Positions 45,964 to 54,445 of a stretch of 64,000 nucleotides of DNA are shown here, one piece after another. Every line of letters begins with the position of its first letter. Within the stretch, counting starts at the first letter, position 1. The stretch spans positions 1-64,000 of the forward strand of contig JAILHF010000051.1 in NCBI GenBank assembly GCA_024696005.1, in the 5' to 3' direction. Under the pieces are notes generated by a model. It was given only the letters and a program-made list of their open reading frames with translations, searched no databases and was not told the origin of the DNA. The position numbers and the translations under genes are program-made. Source of the stretch: Lachnospiraceae bacterium (lineage in GTDB: Bacteria > Bacillota > Clostridia > Lachnospirales > Lachnospiraceae).

Positions 45964-47901
45964 ATGGGGCGTCGGAAAAGGATCGGTTTGTTTGTCTCGT
46001 TGCCGGAGATGGCATATGTGCGAAGGATCACCGAAGGGATCATGCGGCAATGCGAAACGTATGATTATGATCTGTGCATTTTTGCGGCCTGCACGCATCT
46101 GAGCTTCACCGGAACCAGGTATGTCCTCGGTGAGGCGAACATCTTTGAACTGGCCAATCTGGACGAACTCGACGGTGTGATCCTGGATTACACTTCCCTG
46201 TCGGGAGATAAGGACCAGAGGAGCTTAAAGCGCCTGGTGGAACGGTTGAAAAACTATCCGGATCTGCCGGCCTGTTCCCTGGAGATCCCCATCGAGGGGA
46301 CAAAGGTGATCCCCAGCGATAACGGGGATGTGCTTCGCGAGATCGTGCGCCATGTGGTAAAGGTTCACGGCAGGAAAAAGATCTGTATCCTGACCGGTAC
46401 GAAGGACAGCGGCGTGGCCGAGGAGCGCCTGGGGATCTTCTTGGATGAACTGGGAAAATACGGCATCACGGTCATGCCGGAGCATATCGTCTACGGAGAT
46501 TTCTGGTATTTCAGCGGTGAAAAGCTTGCCGGCAGGATAAGCTCGGGCGAGATCCCCCGTCCGGACGCGATCATCTGCGCCAGTGACACGATGGCGATCG
46601 GCGTGACGGAGACCCTGATCCGGAACGGGATACGGGTGCCGGAAGAGATCGTCGTGACCGGCTTTGATTCCACGGATGAAGCGGCGATCAATCCCACAAC
46701 ACTTACCTCCTGGGAGCCCGCCGACATGAAGATGGGAGCAAATGCGGTCGATCATCTCCGCGCTCTGATCGAACCCGAAGCGGATATCATCCCCTTTGTT
46801 TCGGAAACATCGCAGCTGTTCCATCCCGGCGCCAGCTGTGGCTGCCAGCCGGATCCGTCCTATGTGATGCGGCGCTTCCGGGAAGCGCTGTATATCAGTT
46901 CCTATAATTATTCGGATCGCATGAGCGGTCAGAGGATCAGCATCGGAACGCTGCTGGAAAGCTATGCGTTGGAGGGCTTTACGGCTGCCGGCACGGCTGA
47001 GGAGTGCATGGAGAGCATCTATGACAAGATCTCCCTGCTGAAGCCTTATGACCGCTTTTCGCTTTGCCTGAAGGAAAACTGGCTTGATATCGATGACGAA
47101 CGTGTGGAGGGATATCCCGATCACATGAACATCGTGGTGTCCCGGGATGAGACGGATGAAAACAGCTTCTGGAAGGAAGAGGATTCTGTACGTTTCTCCA
47201 CAGCCTGCATGTTCCCGGATCTGGAAAAAACGAGGGAGCAGGCATCGGTGTTCTGGTTCTCACCGGTTCATTTTGACGGAAAACTTCTGGGCTTCGCGGT
47301 TCTGCAGCGTGAACTCGCTTCCCGTTATCTTCTCAACAATGTCTACCGAAACTGGCTGCGCTACATCAACAGCGCGCTTGAAATGATACGTTCCAAGGAG
47401 CGGCTGGAGATGCTTTCCGTTCGTGACGAGATGACGGGGGCCTATAACAGGCGCGGAATGTACAGCAAGTTCCGCAGGATGCTTTCCAAGGCAAAGCCGG
47501 AGGATGCCCTTTTTGTCGCGGTGGTGGACATGGACGGCCTGAAGTTCATCAATGACAATTACGGACATGCGGAAGGCGATTTCGGGATCTGTGCCGTATG
47601 TGAGGTCCTGCGTTCCGTCGGGCGGAAGGGCGAGATCTGCGTCCGGAGCGGAGGCGATGAGTTCTTCCTGATCGGCATCGGCGATTACCGGAAATCGGAC
47701 GAAGCCGAAAGGGCGAATGAGTTTACGAAGGCGATCGAAGCACGCTCCGAAAAAGAAGGGAAAGCCTATAAGATCTCGGCCAGCATAGGCTGTGTGGTCT
47801 GTGAAGACTGCCGGAAGCAGGACCTGGACAGTGCCCTCAGTGAAGCGGACGGGAGAATGTACGGCTACAAGATGCGCAACCGCCGGCAGAGAGGGATCTG
47901 A
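45964..47901 (+). CDS. Diguanylate cyclase with LacI-type ligand-binding sensor
   Basis: A 645-residue cytosolic protein. Residues about 1-300 match the periplasmic-binding-protein-like sensor of LacI regulators (RIGLFVSLPEMAYVRRITEGIMRQ, PDAIICASDTMAIGVTETLIRNGIRVPEEIVVTGFDSTDEA, LTSWEPADMKMGANAVDHL) but no helix-turn-helix precedes it. The middle, about 310-480, is an uncharacterised linker with GAF-like features. The C-terminal GGDEF domain has the active-site loop RSGGDEFFL (GGDEF at 563-567), so it should make cyclic-di-GMP from GTP. A small-molecule, perhaps sugar, signal controlling synthesis is inferred from the sensor. The ATG at 45964 follows GAAGGAGAAGGG. Confidence 0.88.
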   Translation: MGRRKRIGLFVSLPEMAYVRRITEGIMRQCETYDYDLCIFAACTHLSFTGTRYVLGEANIFELANLDELDGVILDYTSLSGDKDQRSLKRLVERLKNYPDLPACSLEIPIEGTKVIPSDNGDVLREIVRHVVKVHGRKKICILTGTKDSGVAEERLGIFLDELGKYGITVMPEHIVYGDFWYFSGEKLAGRISSGEIPRPDAIICASDTMAIGVTETLIRNGIRVPEEIVVTGFDSTDEAAINPTTLTSWEPADMKMGANAVDHLRALIEPEADIIPFVSETSQLFHPGASCGCQPDPSYVMRRFREALYISSYNYSDRMSGQRISIGTLLESYALEGFTAAGTAEECMESIYDKISLLKPYDRFSLCLKENWLDIDDERVEGYPDHMNIVVSRDETDENSFWKEEDSVRFSTACMFPDLEKTREQASVFWFSPVHFDGKLLGFAVLQRELASRYLLNNVYRNWLRYINSALEMIRSKERLEMLSVRDEMTGAYNRRGMYSKFRRMLSKAKPEDALFVAVVDMDGLKFINDNYGHAEGDFGICAVCEVLRSVGRKGEICVRSGGDEFFLIGIGDYRKSDEAERANEFTKAIEARSEKEGKAYKISASIGCVVCEDCRKQDLDSALSEADGRMYGYKMRNRRQRGI

Positions 47902-47925
47902 GCGGGAGTGCATGATAAAAGATTC

Positions 47926-47948
47926 GGATCATGAGAAGTGATCCTTTT
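47926..47948 (+). terminator. Possible weak terminator before the CPCC gene
   Basis: GGATCA (47926-47931) / TGATCC (47939-47944) with a 7-base loop, followed by four T. Confidence 0.4.
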
Positions 47949-47979
47949 CGCGAAGAACAGGAAAGAGGTGTCGGAGATC

Positions 47980-48225
47980 ATGGCGAATGAAACGTATCCC
48001 TGTCCCTGCTGCGGTTACCGTACCCTTGAGGGAAGGGGGGAGTATGAGATCTGCCCGGTCTGCTTTTGGGAGGATGATCCGTTGCAGAGCGCTGATCCTC
48101 ATCTTGCAGGCGGAGCCAACGAGCCGGATCTTTTGAGCGCGCGGGAGAATTACCGCTGTTTCGGTGCCTGTGAAGAACGTTTTCGGGATCATGTCAGAGA
48201 TCCGTATCCGGAGGAGATGACGTAA
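47980..48225 (+). CDS. Cysteine-rich CPCC protein
   Basis: An 81-residue protein with CPCCGYRTL near the N-terminus and CPVCFWEDDP about 20 residues later, the pattern of the small CPCC domain (two Cys pairs, probably binding zinc). The rest (ARENYRCFGACEERFRDHVRDP) is typical of the family. Function unknown. The ATG at 47980 is preferred; the longer frame from 47938 overlaps a hairpin. It is 2 bases upstream of the secreted nuclease-like gene, so the two are almost certainly co-expressed. Confidence 0.82.
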   Translation: MANETYPCPCCGYRTLEGRGEYEICPVCFWEDDPLQSADPHLAGGANEPDLLSARENYRCFGACEERFRDHVRDPYPEEMT

Positions 48226-48227
48226 AG

Positions 48228-48866
48228 ATGGATAAAAAGAAGATCGGTGCAGTGGCTTTTCTGCTCCTGGCGTTTGCCTGTTTTCTCATTTTGAGCAGGT
48301 TCTTCGGAGACGATGCGACGGATGGTTTCGCGGAAGAGCCGCAGTCGTCCGCGGAACAGATCGCGGAGGAGGCGGAAGCAGAGGAGGCATCGCCCGCAAC
48401 TGAGGGGCAGCCGGCACCGCTTTCGGAAGAAAAGGCCGAGACGGAGGCACCTTCCGGAACTGATGCGGAGGAAGCATCCGGAACGGAACAGAACCCGGCT
48501 TCGGCAGACGAACAGGCCGTAACGGAACAGACCGTGGCTTCGGCAGACGAACAGGCCGTAACGGAGCTGCCCGGGGACAGGGGCGCAAAGCAGAAGAAGG
48601 AATACCGTTTCCGCAGCAAAAAGCAGCTCGACCAGCATTATGAAAAGCACGGGATCGAGATGGGCTTTGCAACGGCTGCGGAATACGAAGCCGCGGCCTC
48701 GGCGGTGATCAACGATCCGGCAGCGCTTCACAAGACCGAAAAGGAAGACGGGGACGATGTCTATTATCTGGAGGCAAGCAACGAATTCGTGATCCTCTCC
48801 GGAGACGGATACATCAGGACCTATTTCCTTCCCGCGCAGGGCAAGAAATACTATGACCGGCAGTAG
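48228..48866 (+). CDS. Membrane-anchored/secreted protein with C-terminal nuclease-like domain
   Basis: A 212-residue protein. Residues 6-25 form a signal anchor (IGAVAFLLLAFACFLILSRFF). A low-complexity acidic stretch follows (about 30-122, with a duplicated ASADEQAVTE). The C-terminal 85 residues form a compact domain beginning RFRSKKQLDQHYEKHGIEMGF and ending SGDGYIRTYFLPAQGKKYYDRQ. The HxxKHG and IRTYF pattern resembles small BECR-type (barnase/EndoU/colicin-like) RNase domains found at the ends of Firmicute secreted proteins and polymorphic toxins; this is recognition from memory and not certain. Preceded by the CPCC gene at 2 bases. Confidence 0.72.
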   Translation: MDKKKIGAVAFLLLAFACFLILSRFFGDDATDGFAEEPQSSAEQIAEEAEAEEASPATEGQPAPLSEEKAETEAPSGTDAEEASGTEQNPASADEQAVTEQTVASADEQAVTELPGDRGAKQKKEYRFRSKKQLDQHYEKHGIEMGFATAAEYEAAASAVINDPAALHKTEKEDGDDVYYLEASNEFVILSGDGYIRTYFLPAQGKKYYDRQ

Positions 48867-48878
48867 ACCGGAAGCAAT

Positions 48879-49025
48879 GTTACTGTTCAGTCCCGAGCCA
48901 TGCACTTCGCTGCGTGGCTACGGGCCGACGCTTGGGCTGGCAGGCTTGCCGCCCATCGGCGAAGCCGATTCTGCATGGCGGCAAGCCAGTTACGTTCAGT
49001 GGCTGGCAAGCCACTGAACAGTAAC
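48879..49025. mobile_element. MITE-like element with 13-bp terminal inverted repeats
   Basis: 147 bases bounded by GTTACTGTTCAGT (48879-48891) and its exact inverse ACTGAACAGTAAC (49013-49025). Inside are three more hairpins: AGCCATGCA/TGCGTGGCT (48896-48919), GGCTTGCCGCC/GGCGGCAAGCC (about 48943-48987), and GTTCAGTGGCT/AGCCACTGAAC (48994-49019) that competes for the right terminus. There is no coding frame and no obvious target-site duplication. It fills the gap between two genes. Confidence 0.65.
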
Positions 49026-49047
49026 GAATCAATGGGAGTACAAGTAC

Positions 49048-49518
49048 ATGAATAACGAACGTACCAATGTGATGCGGATCCTCGAGCAGAAAAAGATCCC
49101 TTTTGAGAGCCATGCGTACAAGCCGGATGCGTCCATGAGCGGGGAAGAGATCGCTGCGCTGCTTGGTGAGGATCCGTCTCATGTTTTCAAAACACTGGTC
49201 ACACAGGGAAAGAGCGGGCAGCATTATGTGTTCGTGATCCCGGTAGCTTCGGAACTGGAGCTGAAAAAAGCGGCGTCCGCAGCCGGAGAAAAAGCGGTCG
49301 CCATGATCAAACAGAAGGAACTGCTCCCGCTGACCGGTTATGTGCACGGCGGCTGTTCACCGGTCGGGATGAAGAAGGCCTTCCGCACTTTCGTCCATGA
49401 ATCGGCTAAGGAACTTGAGCGGATGTTTGTGAGCGCCGGAAAGGTCGGCTTTCAGGTGGAGCTTGCGCCGGAGGACCTGATGCGGATCGCCTCCTGCGAA
49501 TACGCGGATCTGGTATGA
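49048..49518 (+). CDS. ybaK: YbaK/EbsC-type aminoacyl-tRNA deacylase (Cys-tRNA(Pro) deacylase)
   Basis: Hydrolyses Cys mischarged onto tRNA(Pro) in trans. 156 residues, family length. Recognised by NVMRILEQKKIPFESHAY, the GEDPSHVFKTLVTQG core with the conserved Lys, and the C-terminal TGYVHGGCSPVGMKKAFRTFVHE segment. The ribosome site GGGAG is 10 bases from the ATG, just outside the MITE-like element. The HD-GYP-like gene starts 10 bases downstream. Confidence 0.92.
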   Translation: MNNERTNVMRILEQKKIPFESHAYKPDASMSGEEIAALLGEDPSHVFKTLVTQGKSGQHYVFVIPVASELELKKAASAAGEKAVAMIKQKELLPLTGYVHGGCSPVGMKKAFRTFVHESAKELERMFVSAGKVGFQVELAPEDLMRIASCEYADLV

Positions 49519-49528
49519 GAATGGGCTT

Positions 49529-51343
49529 ATGAGTGATATCCTTTCGATCATAGATGAATACTGTGTCAACATGGAACGCATGAAGGAATTGAATGACATG
49601 CAATTTCCGGACTGCGGGAAAAAGGAATGGGTGTCACGGATGATCGGGCGCTCGAAGGATCTGCGTTCCCTTGCTGCAGAGAACAGGCAGTTGATCGAAA
49701 GGATCCGGAAATTCCTGGACAGCGAGCTTACGGACGATGAGTACGAGGAGCTTTATGCCTGCGCGCAGAAGATGTATGACGGGGATTATGATGACATCGC
49801 CGTGCTCTATCCCATTCTGCAAAAGCTTTTTGACCGCTATCACCATACGGAAGAATATGAAAAACGTCTGTTTCTCTATAAGGCGATCTTTTACGAGCGT
49901 ACCGAGATCCTCAACCGGGGCGAGGGAGAATCCCGCATCGACGAGGAGATGCTGCCCCATATTTTTGAACTGAAGAAGCAATACCCCTTTTTGCCCGGGG
50001 CAGACAGAAGGGTGTTCTGGGTGATCTATTACAACTATGTCGTCATGGATGCAGACAGTGCCGACTTTGACATCAACCGCACGTATCGGCGTTTCCGTGA
50101 GGCGATGGACTTTTGGGAAAGCGAGGAAGTGCAGAGCGTAGACCGGGACAACGAGGAATTTGCCGAGCTCATTTCGCTGATGAAACATGACTGGCTGGAA
50201 GCGGAAAAGGGAGTGGAGCAGGCATCGGAAGAGGTAAAGAAAGTTCTTTCGGACATCGCAGAGGAGAGTTTTGCGGAGTATTGTGCGAAAAAAACGGATA
50301 TTGCGGAATATGATGACAGTGTATACGCTCTTTACCTGCGGATGCAGGTGGTAAACGGACAGATCACCATGGAAAAAGCCGTCCGGCTCTATCTGGAGTT
50401 TTACCGGAAGAAGAGCAGCCTGCTGGCCGCGAAGGACGAACTGGATGAAGAGGAGCAGCATCTTCTCTCCAACATGCCCGAGCGCCTTCTTTCCTGGGCC
50501 GAGAAGCTGGAGGACTCGAAAAAAAGAGCGGAGATCGTCAGTTTCCTGGCGGATCATACGAAGAAGACCCTGTTTCAGGATTTCAACTGTTTTCATTCCC
50601 AGTTCATCAATCATGTGCTGAGCCTGTTCTGCTTCCGCATGCTCCCCTATCTTGAGGGGGCCGGGGAGAAAGAGGACTGGATCTTCGGACTGATCATCCG
50701 CAGGCAGCTTCCGACGTATCTGCATTCCGTCATGGTGGCAGAGATGGCGGAAGCGTTTTCGAGAGAGGTTCTGAAGAGCATGCCGGGATTTTTTGACGAT
50801 CTTCCGGAGGAGCAAAAAAAGGACATTCCCGCTTTTCTGAAAAAGTGTGCGCTCTTCCACGACATCGGGAAGACAAAGATCGCAGATATCATCAACCTGC
50901 AGGGGCGAGCCCTGAGCGACGAGGAATACGGATCGATCATGCGGCATCCCGACTTCGGGGCGGCTTTTTTGGAACAATCCGGAGATCTGCGCTGCTATGC
51001 GGATATCGCAAGGGGGCATCACCGCTTTTATGACGGGAGCGGCGGGTATCCGGTCGATTACAGGCCGGAGGATTCTCCGTTCCGCAGCGCCGTGGACATC
51101 ATCCGGATCTGCGACTGCATCGATGCGGCGACGGATCACCTTGGAAGAAACTATAAGAAGACCCTGCATTATGACGAGATCTGTGATGAGATCATAAGCG
51201 GTGCCGGCACGTCTTACAATCCCCGTCTGGCACAGCTGCTGGAGCGTTCGGATGCGTTGAAGGAGAAACTGCGTTTTCTCTGTACCGAAGGCAGGGAAGA
51301 CATCATGTATGCCGCGTATCGGGACAGCCTGAAAATGCGTTGA
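49529..51343 (+). CDS. HD-GYP-like phosphohydrolase, probable cyclic-di-GMP phosphodiesterase
   Basis: A 604-residue cytosolic protein. Residues 1-340 are a large helical, TPR-like sensor/scaffold region with no recognised motif. The C-terminal domain is HD-GYP-like: FHDIGKTKI with H444-D445, HPDFGAAFLE, and HHRFYDGSGGYP at 497-508 (H-H and G-Y-P signature), then IRICDCIDAATDHLGRNYKK. Such domains cleave cyclic-di-GMP to GMP. This would oppose the three cyclases encoded close by. The start ATG at 49529 is 10 bases after ybaK. Confidence 0.86.
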   Translation: MSDILSIIDEYCVNMERMKELNDMQFPDCGKKEWVSRMIGRSKDLRSLAAENRQLIERIRKFLDSELTDDEYEELYACAQKMYDGDYDDIAVLYPILQKLFDRYHHTEEYEKRLFLYKAIFYERTEILNRGEGESRIDEEMLPHIFELKKQYPFLPGADRRVFWVIYYNYVVMDADSADFDINRTYRRFREAMDFWESEEVQSVDRDNEEFAELISLMKHDWLEAEKGVEQASEEVKKVLSDIAEESFAEYCAKKTDIAEYDDSVYALYLRMQVVNGQITMEKAVRLYLEFYRKKSSLLAAKDELDEEEQHLLSNMPERLLSWAEKLEDSKKRAEIVSFLADHTKKTLFQDFNCFHSQFINHVLSLFCFRMLPYLEGAGEKEDWIFGLIIRRQLPTYLHSVMVAEMAEAFSREVLKSMPGFFDDLPEEQKKDIPAFLKKCALFHDIGKTKIADIINLQGRALSDEEYGSIMRHPDFGAAFLEQSGDLRCYADIARGHHRFYDGSGGYPVDYRPEDSPFRSAVDIIRICDCIDAATDHLGRNYKKTLHYDEICDEIISGAGTSYNPRLAQLLERSDALKEKLRFLCTEGREDIMYAAYRDSLKMR

Positions 51344-51358
51344 CGGAACAGATAGGAT

Positions 51359-51387
51359 TTGAAAAAAGCGCCTGGATGTGTTATCTT
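51359..51387 (+). promoter_or_regulatory. Promoter of the paired GGDEF genes
   Basis: TTGAAA (51359-51364), 17-base spacer, TATCTT (51382-51387), about 85 bases before the first start codon. Confidence 0.6.
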
Positions 51388-51473
51388 ATTAACACGAGTA
51401 TGAGAGGGGCCAGGGATCATATCGACATCACTGTATTTCGTAAAACCTGCAATCGTCATATAAGGAGAACGGG

Positions 51474-52880
51474 ATGACAGATTATCAAAAGATCGTGGAA
51501 CATATAGGAGCCATGACTTGTGTGGTTTCGGTGGAAAGGCTTGAGAACGGGCGGGCCGGAAAATTCCGCATCGTTGCAGGTAATGAAGCATATGTCAGTT
51601 CGATCGAACACCCGGCACCCGGTGCCGAAATGCTGACGGATAAGTTTGTCCCCAACAGCGAGTATACCAATTATCTTACCAGGGATCTGAATTTCGAAGA
51701 TTACTGCTACAGGGCTGCCGTGGAGAAGAAGTGTCTTCATTCCTATGCCCATCCGGACCGTCTGCCGCTCTGGTTTAACATGAGCTTCATTCCGGCCGGC
51801 CCGGATGAGGGAAATCTCAGTTTCTGCTATTACATCATGGAGATCAATTTCAAGGCGAGTTCCGAGCGCATGTCAAACATTTCGGGTGAGATCGCTTCTT
51901 CGGTTCTCGAGACCAGCATCAAACTGCGGGGGACCTCGGATTTCCGTGAGACGATGAAGGATGTGATCCATGATATCCGCGATCTCTGCGATGCCGAGCA
52001 TTGCTGTATCCTTTTGTTTGATGACGTGAAGCGGGACTGCTCGGTGCTTTGTGAATCTTTCGCGGAAGGCTCCAAGCTGCTCCCGATGGAGACCTATCTG
52101 GATGAAAGCTTTTTTGAGATCGCGGCTTCCTGGGAAGCGACGATCGCGGGCAGCAACTGCCTGATCGTCAAGAATGAGAGCGACATGGAAGTGGTAAAGG
52201 AGAGAAATCCCGTATGGCATGAATCGCTGACCGCTGCCGGCGCAAAGAGCATCATTCTGTTCCCGCTCAAATCCAGTGACCGCCTGCTGGCCTATATCTG
52301 GGCGATCAATTTCAACGCCGAGAAAGCGGTTGAGATCAAGGAGACGCTTGAGCTTGCGACCTTCATCCTCGGTTCCGAATTGGGAAATTATCTGCTCGTT
52401 GACCGCCTGCGTGTGCTCAGTTCTCGCGACATGCTCACCGGTGTCATGAACCGTAACGAGATGAACAATTTCGTTGACAGCCTGAGGGAAAAGAAACCGG
52501 AGGACGGCATCTCCGTGGGCGTCATTTTTGCGGACTTAAACGGTCTGAAGGAAGTGAATGACCGGGAGGGGCACGAAGCCGGTGACCGTCTGCTGAAGGA
52601 CGCGGCAGATGTCCTTCGCAAGAGCTTTAACGAGGAAGATATCTATCGTGCCGGAGGTGACGAGTTTTCCGTCATCGTTTGCGGCATGGATGAGGAAGCC
52701 GTCAAAAACAAGATCGCGGAGATCCGCAAAAATGCCGAAAAGACCGGCTGGGTTTCCTTTGCGCTCGGCGGGAGCACCGTCGGTGATGCCGGGGATGTGC
52801 GTACCGCGCTCCGGCAGGCAGACGAGCGCATGTATGAAGACAAGCGCATCTTTTACGAGACGCATCAGAAATATCGTTAA
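51474..52880 (+). CDS. GAF-like/GGDEF diguanylate cyclase, copy 1
   Basis: A 468-residue cytosolic protein. Residues 1-120 form a PAS-like segment (ITCVVSVERL-type start, FRIVAGNEAYVSSIE). Residues about 150-300 form a GAF-like domain (LCDAEHCCILLFDDVKRDCSVLCESFAEGS; SIILFPLKSSDRLLAYIWAINF). The GGDEF domain has the intact loop RAGGDEFSVI (GGDEF 394-398), preceded by VIFADLNGLKEVNDREGHEAGD. No I-site RxxD is obvious. The neighbouring gene at 52966 is a paralogue of exactly the same length. Ribosome site AAGGAGAAC. Confidence 0.88.
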   Translation: MTDYQKIVEHIGAMTCVVSVERLENGRAGKFRIVAGNEAYVSSIEHPAPGAEMLTDKFVPNSEYTNYLTRDLNFEDYCYRAAVEKKCLHSYAHPDRLPLWFNMSFIPAGPDEGNLSFCYYIMEINFKASSERMSNISGEIASSVLETSIKLRGTSDFRETMKDVIHDIRDLCDAEHCCILLFDDVKRDCSVLCESFAEGSKLLPMETYLDESFFEIAASWEATIAGSNCLIVKNESDMEVVKERNPVWHESLTAAGAKSIILFPLKSSDRLLAYIWAINFNAEKAVEIKETLELATFILGSELGNYLLVDRLRVLSSRDMLTGVMNRNEMNNFVDSLREKKPEDGISVGVIFADLNGLKEVNDREGHEAGDRLLKDAADVLRKSFNEEDIYRAGGDEFSVIVCGMDEEAVKNKIAEIRKNAEKTGWVSFALGGSTVGDAGDVRTALRQADERMYEDKRIFYETHQKYR

Positions 52881-52965
52881 CGGAACGATAGTCCGCACTT
52901 TGAAGGAAGATCCTGAAGCGGTAGCTGCCGGTCCGGTACATTTGCCTGAACGGAGGTAAGGATAC

Positions 52966-54372
52966 TTGGATTTGAACGGGATCGTAAACGGACTGAATAA
53001 GATCGGATGCATACTCTCCGTTGAACTGAAGGATGACGATTCTTACGGCGCGATCTGCGTTGAGGCCGCCAACGAAACCTATCTGAAGTCGGTCAATGTA
53101 GCCGTGGAAGACTTTGTGCCCGGCAAGCCCTATTCCGAATATGTCCCGCCTACCAGGAATTATGAACAGATGTGTTTCCGCTGCGTGAAAGAGAACAGGA
53201 TGGTCCATTCCTACATCAACCTTGCGCAGTATAATGCCTGGATGGAAGTGTATCTTCTCCCGCTCAAGCCGGCGGAAGAGGGGAAGAAAGGCCTGCTGTT
53301 GTTTTCCTACGAGATGACGCCGATGCTCGAATCCGAGAAGCTTTCCGATCTGTCTCCGGATCTGGCGGTAAAGGTGATCAATACGGCGGTAAAGCTCCGG
53401 GAGACCGATGATTTTGCGAAGGCAATGGATTCGATCATCCGGGATGTGCGGATCAGCTGCGAGGCGAACCGAAGCTGCATCCTGCTCACGGATCTCAAGA
53501 GCAGAATATGCTCGGTGCTCTGTGAGAGTGTTGCCGAATTTGAGAGCGACATCCCCAATGTTTCATCCTATCTGGATGAGGATTTCATCCGTATCGTTGA
53601 GACATGGGACGGGCTGATCGCCGGAAGCAACTGCTATATCATCCATGATGAGAAGGAAATGGAACTTCTCAAGGATAAGAGCAGGATCTGGTATGATTTC
53701 CTCAAGCTGGCCGGCGTTTATAACCTGGTTCTTTATCCGCTGAAGGCTAACGGAGAGACGATCGGATACATGTGGGCAACGAATTTCAACAGCAATAATA
53801 CGCTGAACATAAAGGCGATACTCGAGATAACATCGTTCATGCTGGCGGCCGAGATCGCAAACCACCAGCTTTTTGAAAAGACCAAGATCTTAAGCAATAC
53901 GGATCTGCTGACGGGGCTTTACAACCGTAACGCGATGAACAACCGCATTTCAGACATCGTGGCCGGGGATGAAAAGATCCACGGGGATTACGGAGTGGTA
54001 TTTGCCGACATGAACGGATTGAAGACCGTAAACGATAAAAAGGGGCACAAGGCCGGGGATGAGCTTTTGAAGGCGGCGGCCCGGCTCCTGAAGCTGACCT
54101 ACAGGGATGCCGAGATCTTCCGTGTGGGAGGCGATGAATTCCTCGTGATCGTTACCGGGAAAGACGAAGCCGGCTTTAAGGCGCTCGCGGATGAGCTCAG
54201 GGAAAAAGCCGAGAGCAGCGGCACGGTCAGCTTTGCCATCGGGACCTGTTTCGGCAGCGAGGATCTGGATATCCGGAAAGCGATGTTTGTTGCCGATGGG
54301 AGGATGTATAAAGACAAGGACGAGTATTACGACCGTCATCCCGAGCTTCAGCGCAGGGTGGTGACGAAGTAG
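52966..54372 (+). CDS. GAF-like/GGDEF diguanylate cyclase, copy 2 (TTG start)
   Basis: A 468-residue paralogue of the preceding protein with the same domain order: PAS-like N-terminus (GAICVEAANETYLKSVN), GAF-like region (CEANRSCILLTDLKSRICSVLCESVAEFES; YNLVLYPLKANGETIGYMWATNFN) and GGDEF (VVFADMNGLKTVNDKKGHKAGD, RVGGDEFLVIV with GGDEF at 388-392). It starts at TTG behind CGGAGGTAAGG. The sensors have diverged more than the catalytic domains, suggesting that each copy answers a different signal. Closed by a terminator. Confidence 0.88.
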   Translation: MDLNGIVNGLNKIGCILSVELKDDDSYGAICVEAANETYLKSVNVAVEDFVPGKPYSEYVPPTRNYEQMCFRCVKENRMVHSYINLAQYNAWMEVYLLPLKPAEEGKKGLLLFSYEMTPMLESEKLSDLSPDLAVKVINTAVKLRETDDFAKAMDSIIRDVRISCEANRSCILLTDLKSRICSVLCESVAEFESDIPNVSSYLDEDFIRIVETWDGLIAGSNCYIIHDEKEMELLKDKSRIWYDFLKLAGVYNLVLYPLKANGETIGYMWATNFNSNNTLNIKAILEITSFMLAAEIANHQLFEKTKILSNTDLLTGLYNRNAMNNRISDIVAGDEKIHGDYGVVFADMNGLKTVNDKKGHKAGDELLKAAARLLKLTYRDAEIFRVGGDEFLVIVTGKDEAGFKALADELREKAESSGTVSFAIGTCFGSEDLDIRKAMFVADGRMYKDKDEYYDRHPELQRRVVTK

Positions 54373-54385
54373 GATACAAGATCAC

Positions 54386-54415
54386 AGCCACGCACTTCGC
54401 TGCGTGGCTTTTTTG
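54386..54415 (+). terminator. Rho-independent terminator after the second GGDEF gene
   Basis: 9-bp stem AGCCACGCA / TGCGTGGCT with a CTTCGC loop, then six T. The same 24-base hairpin, with one base difference and no T-run, lies inside the MITE-like element at 48896-48919. Confidence 0.92.
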
Positions 54416-54445
54416 TCCCGGAAGGCTTGTCGTGAAACAGCGGGC

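Noticed and set aside
44191-46098. Antisense Arg/Cys-rich frame opposite the SHOCT-repeat gene
   Set aside because: Produced by the Ala-Pro repeat read backwards; low-complexity artefact.
48867-49047. A small gene or tRNA in the gap before ybaK
   Set aside because: No tRNA cloverleaf with CCA-type acceptor or TpsiC motif and no plausible frame; the inverted repeats fit a MITE-like element better.
51474-54372. Assembly duplication of the twin GGDEF genes
   Set aside because: The copies differ widely in the sensor halves and in start codon, so they are genuine paralogues.
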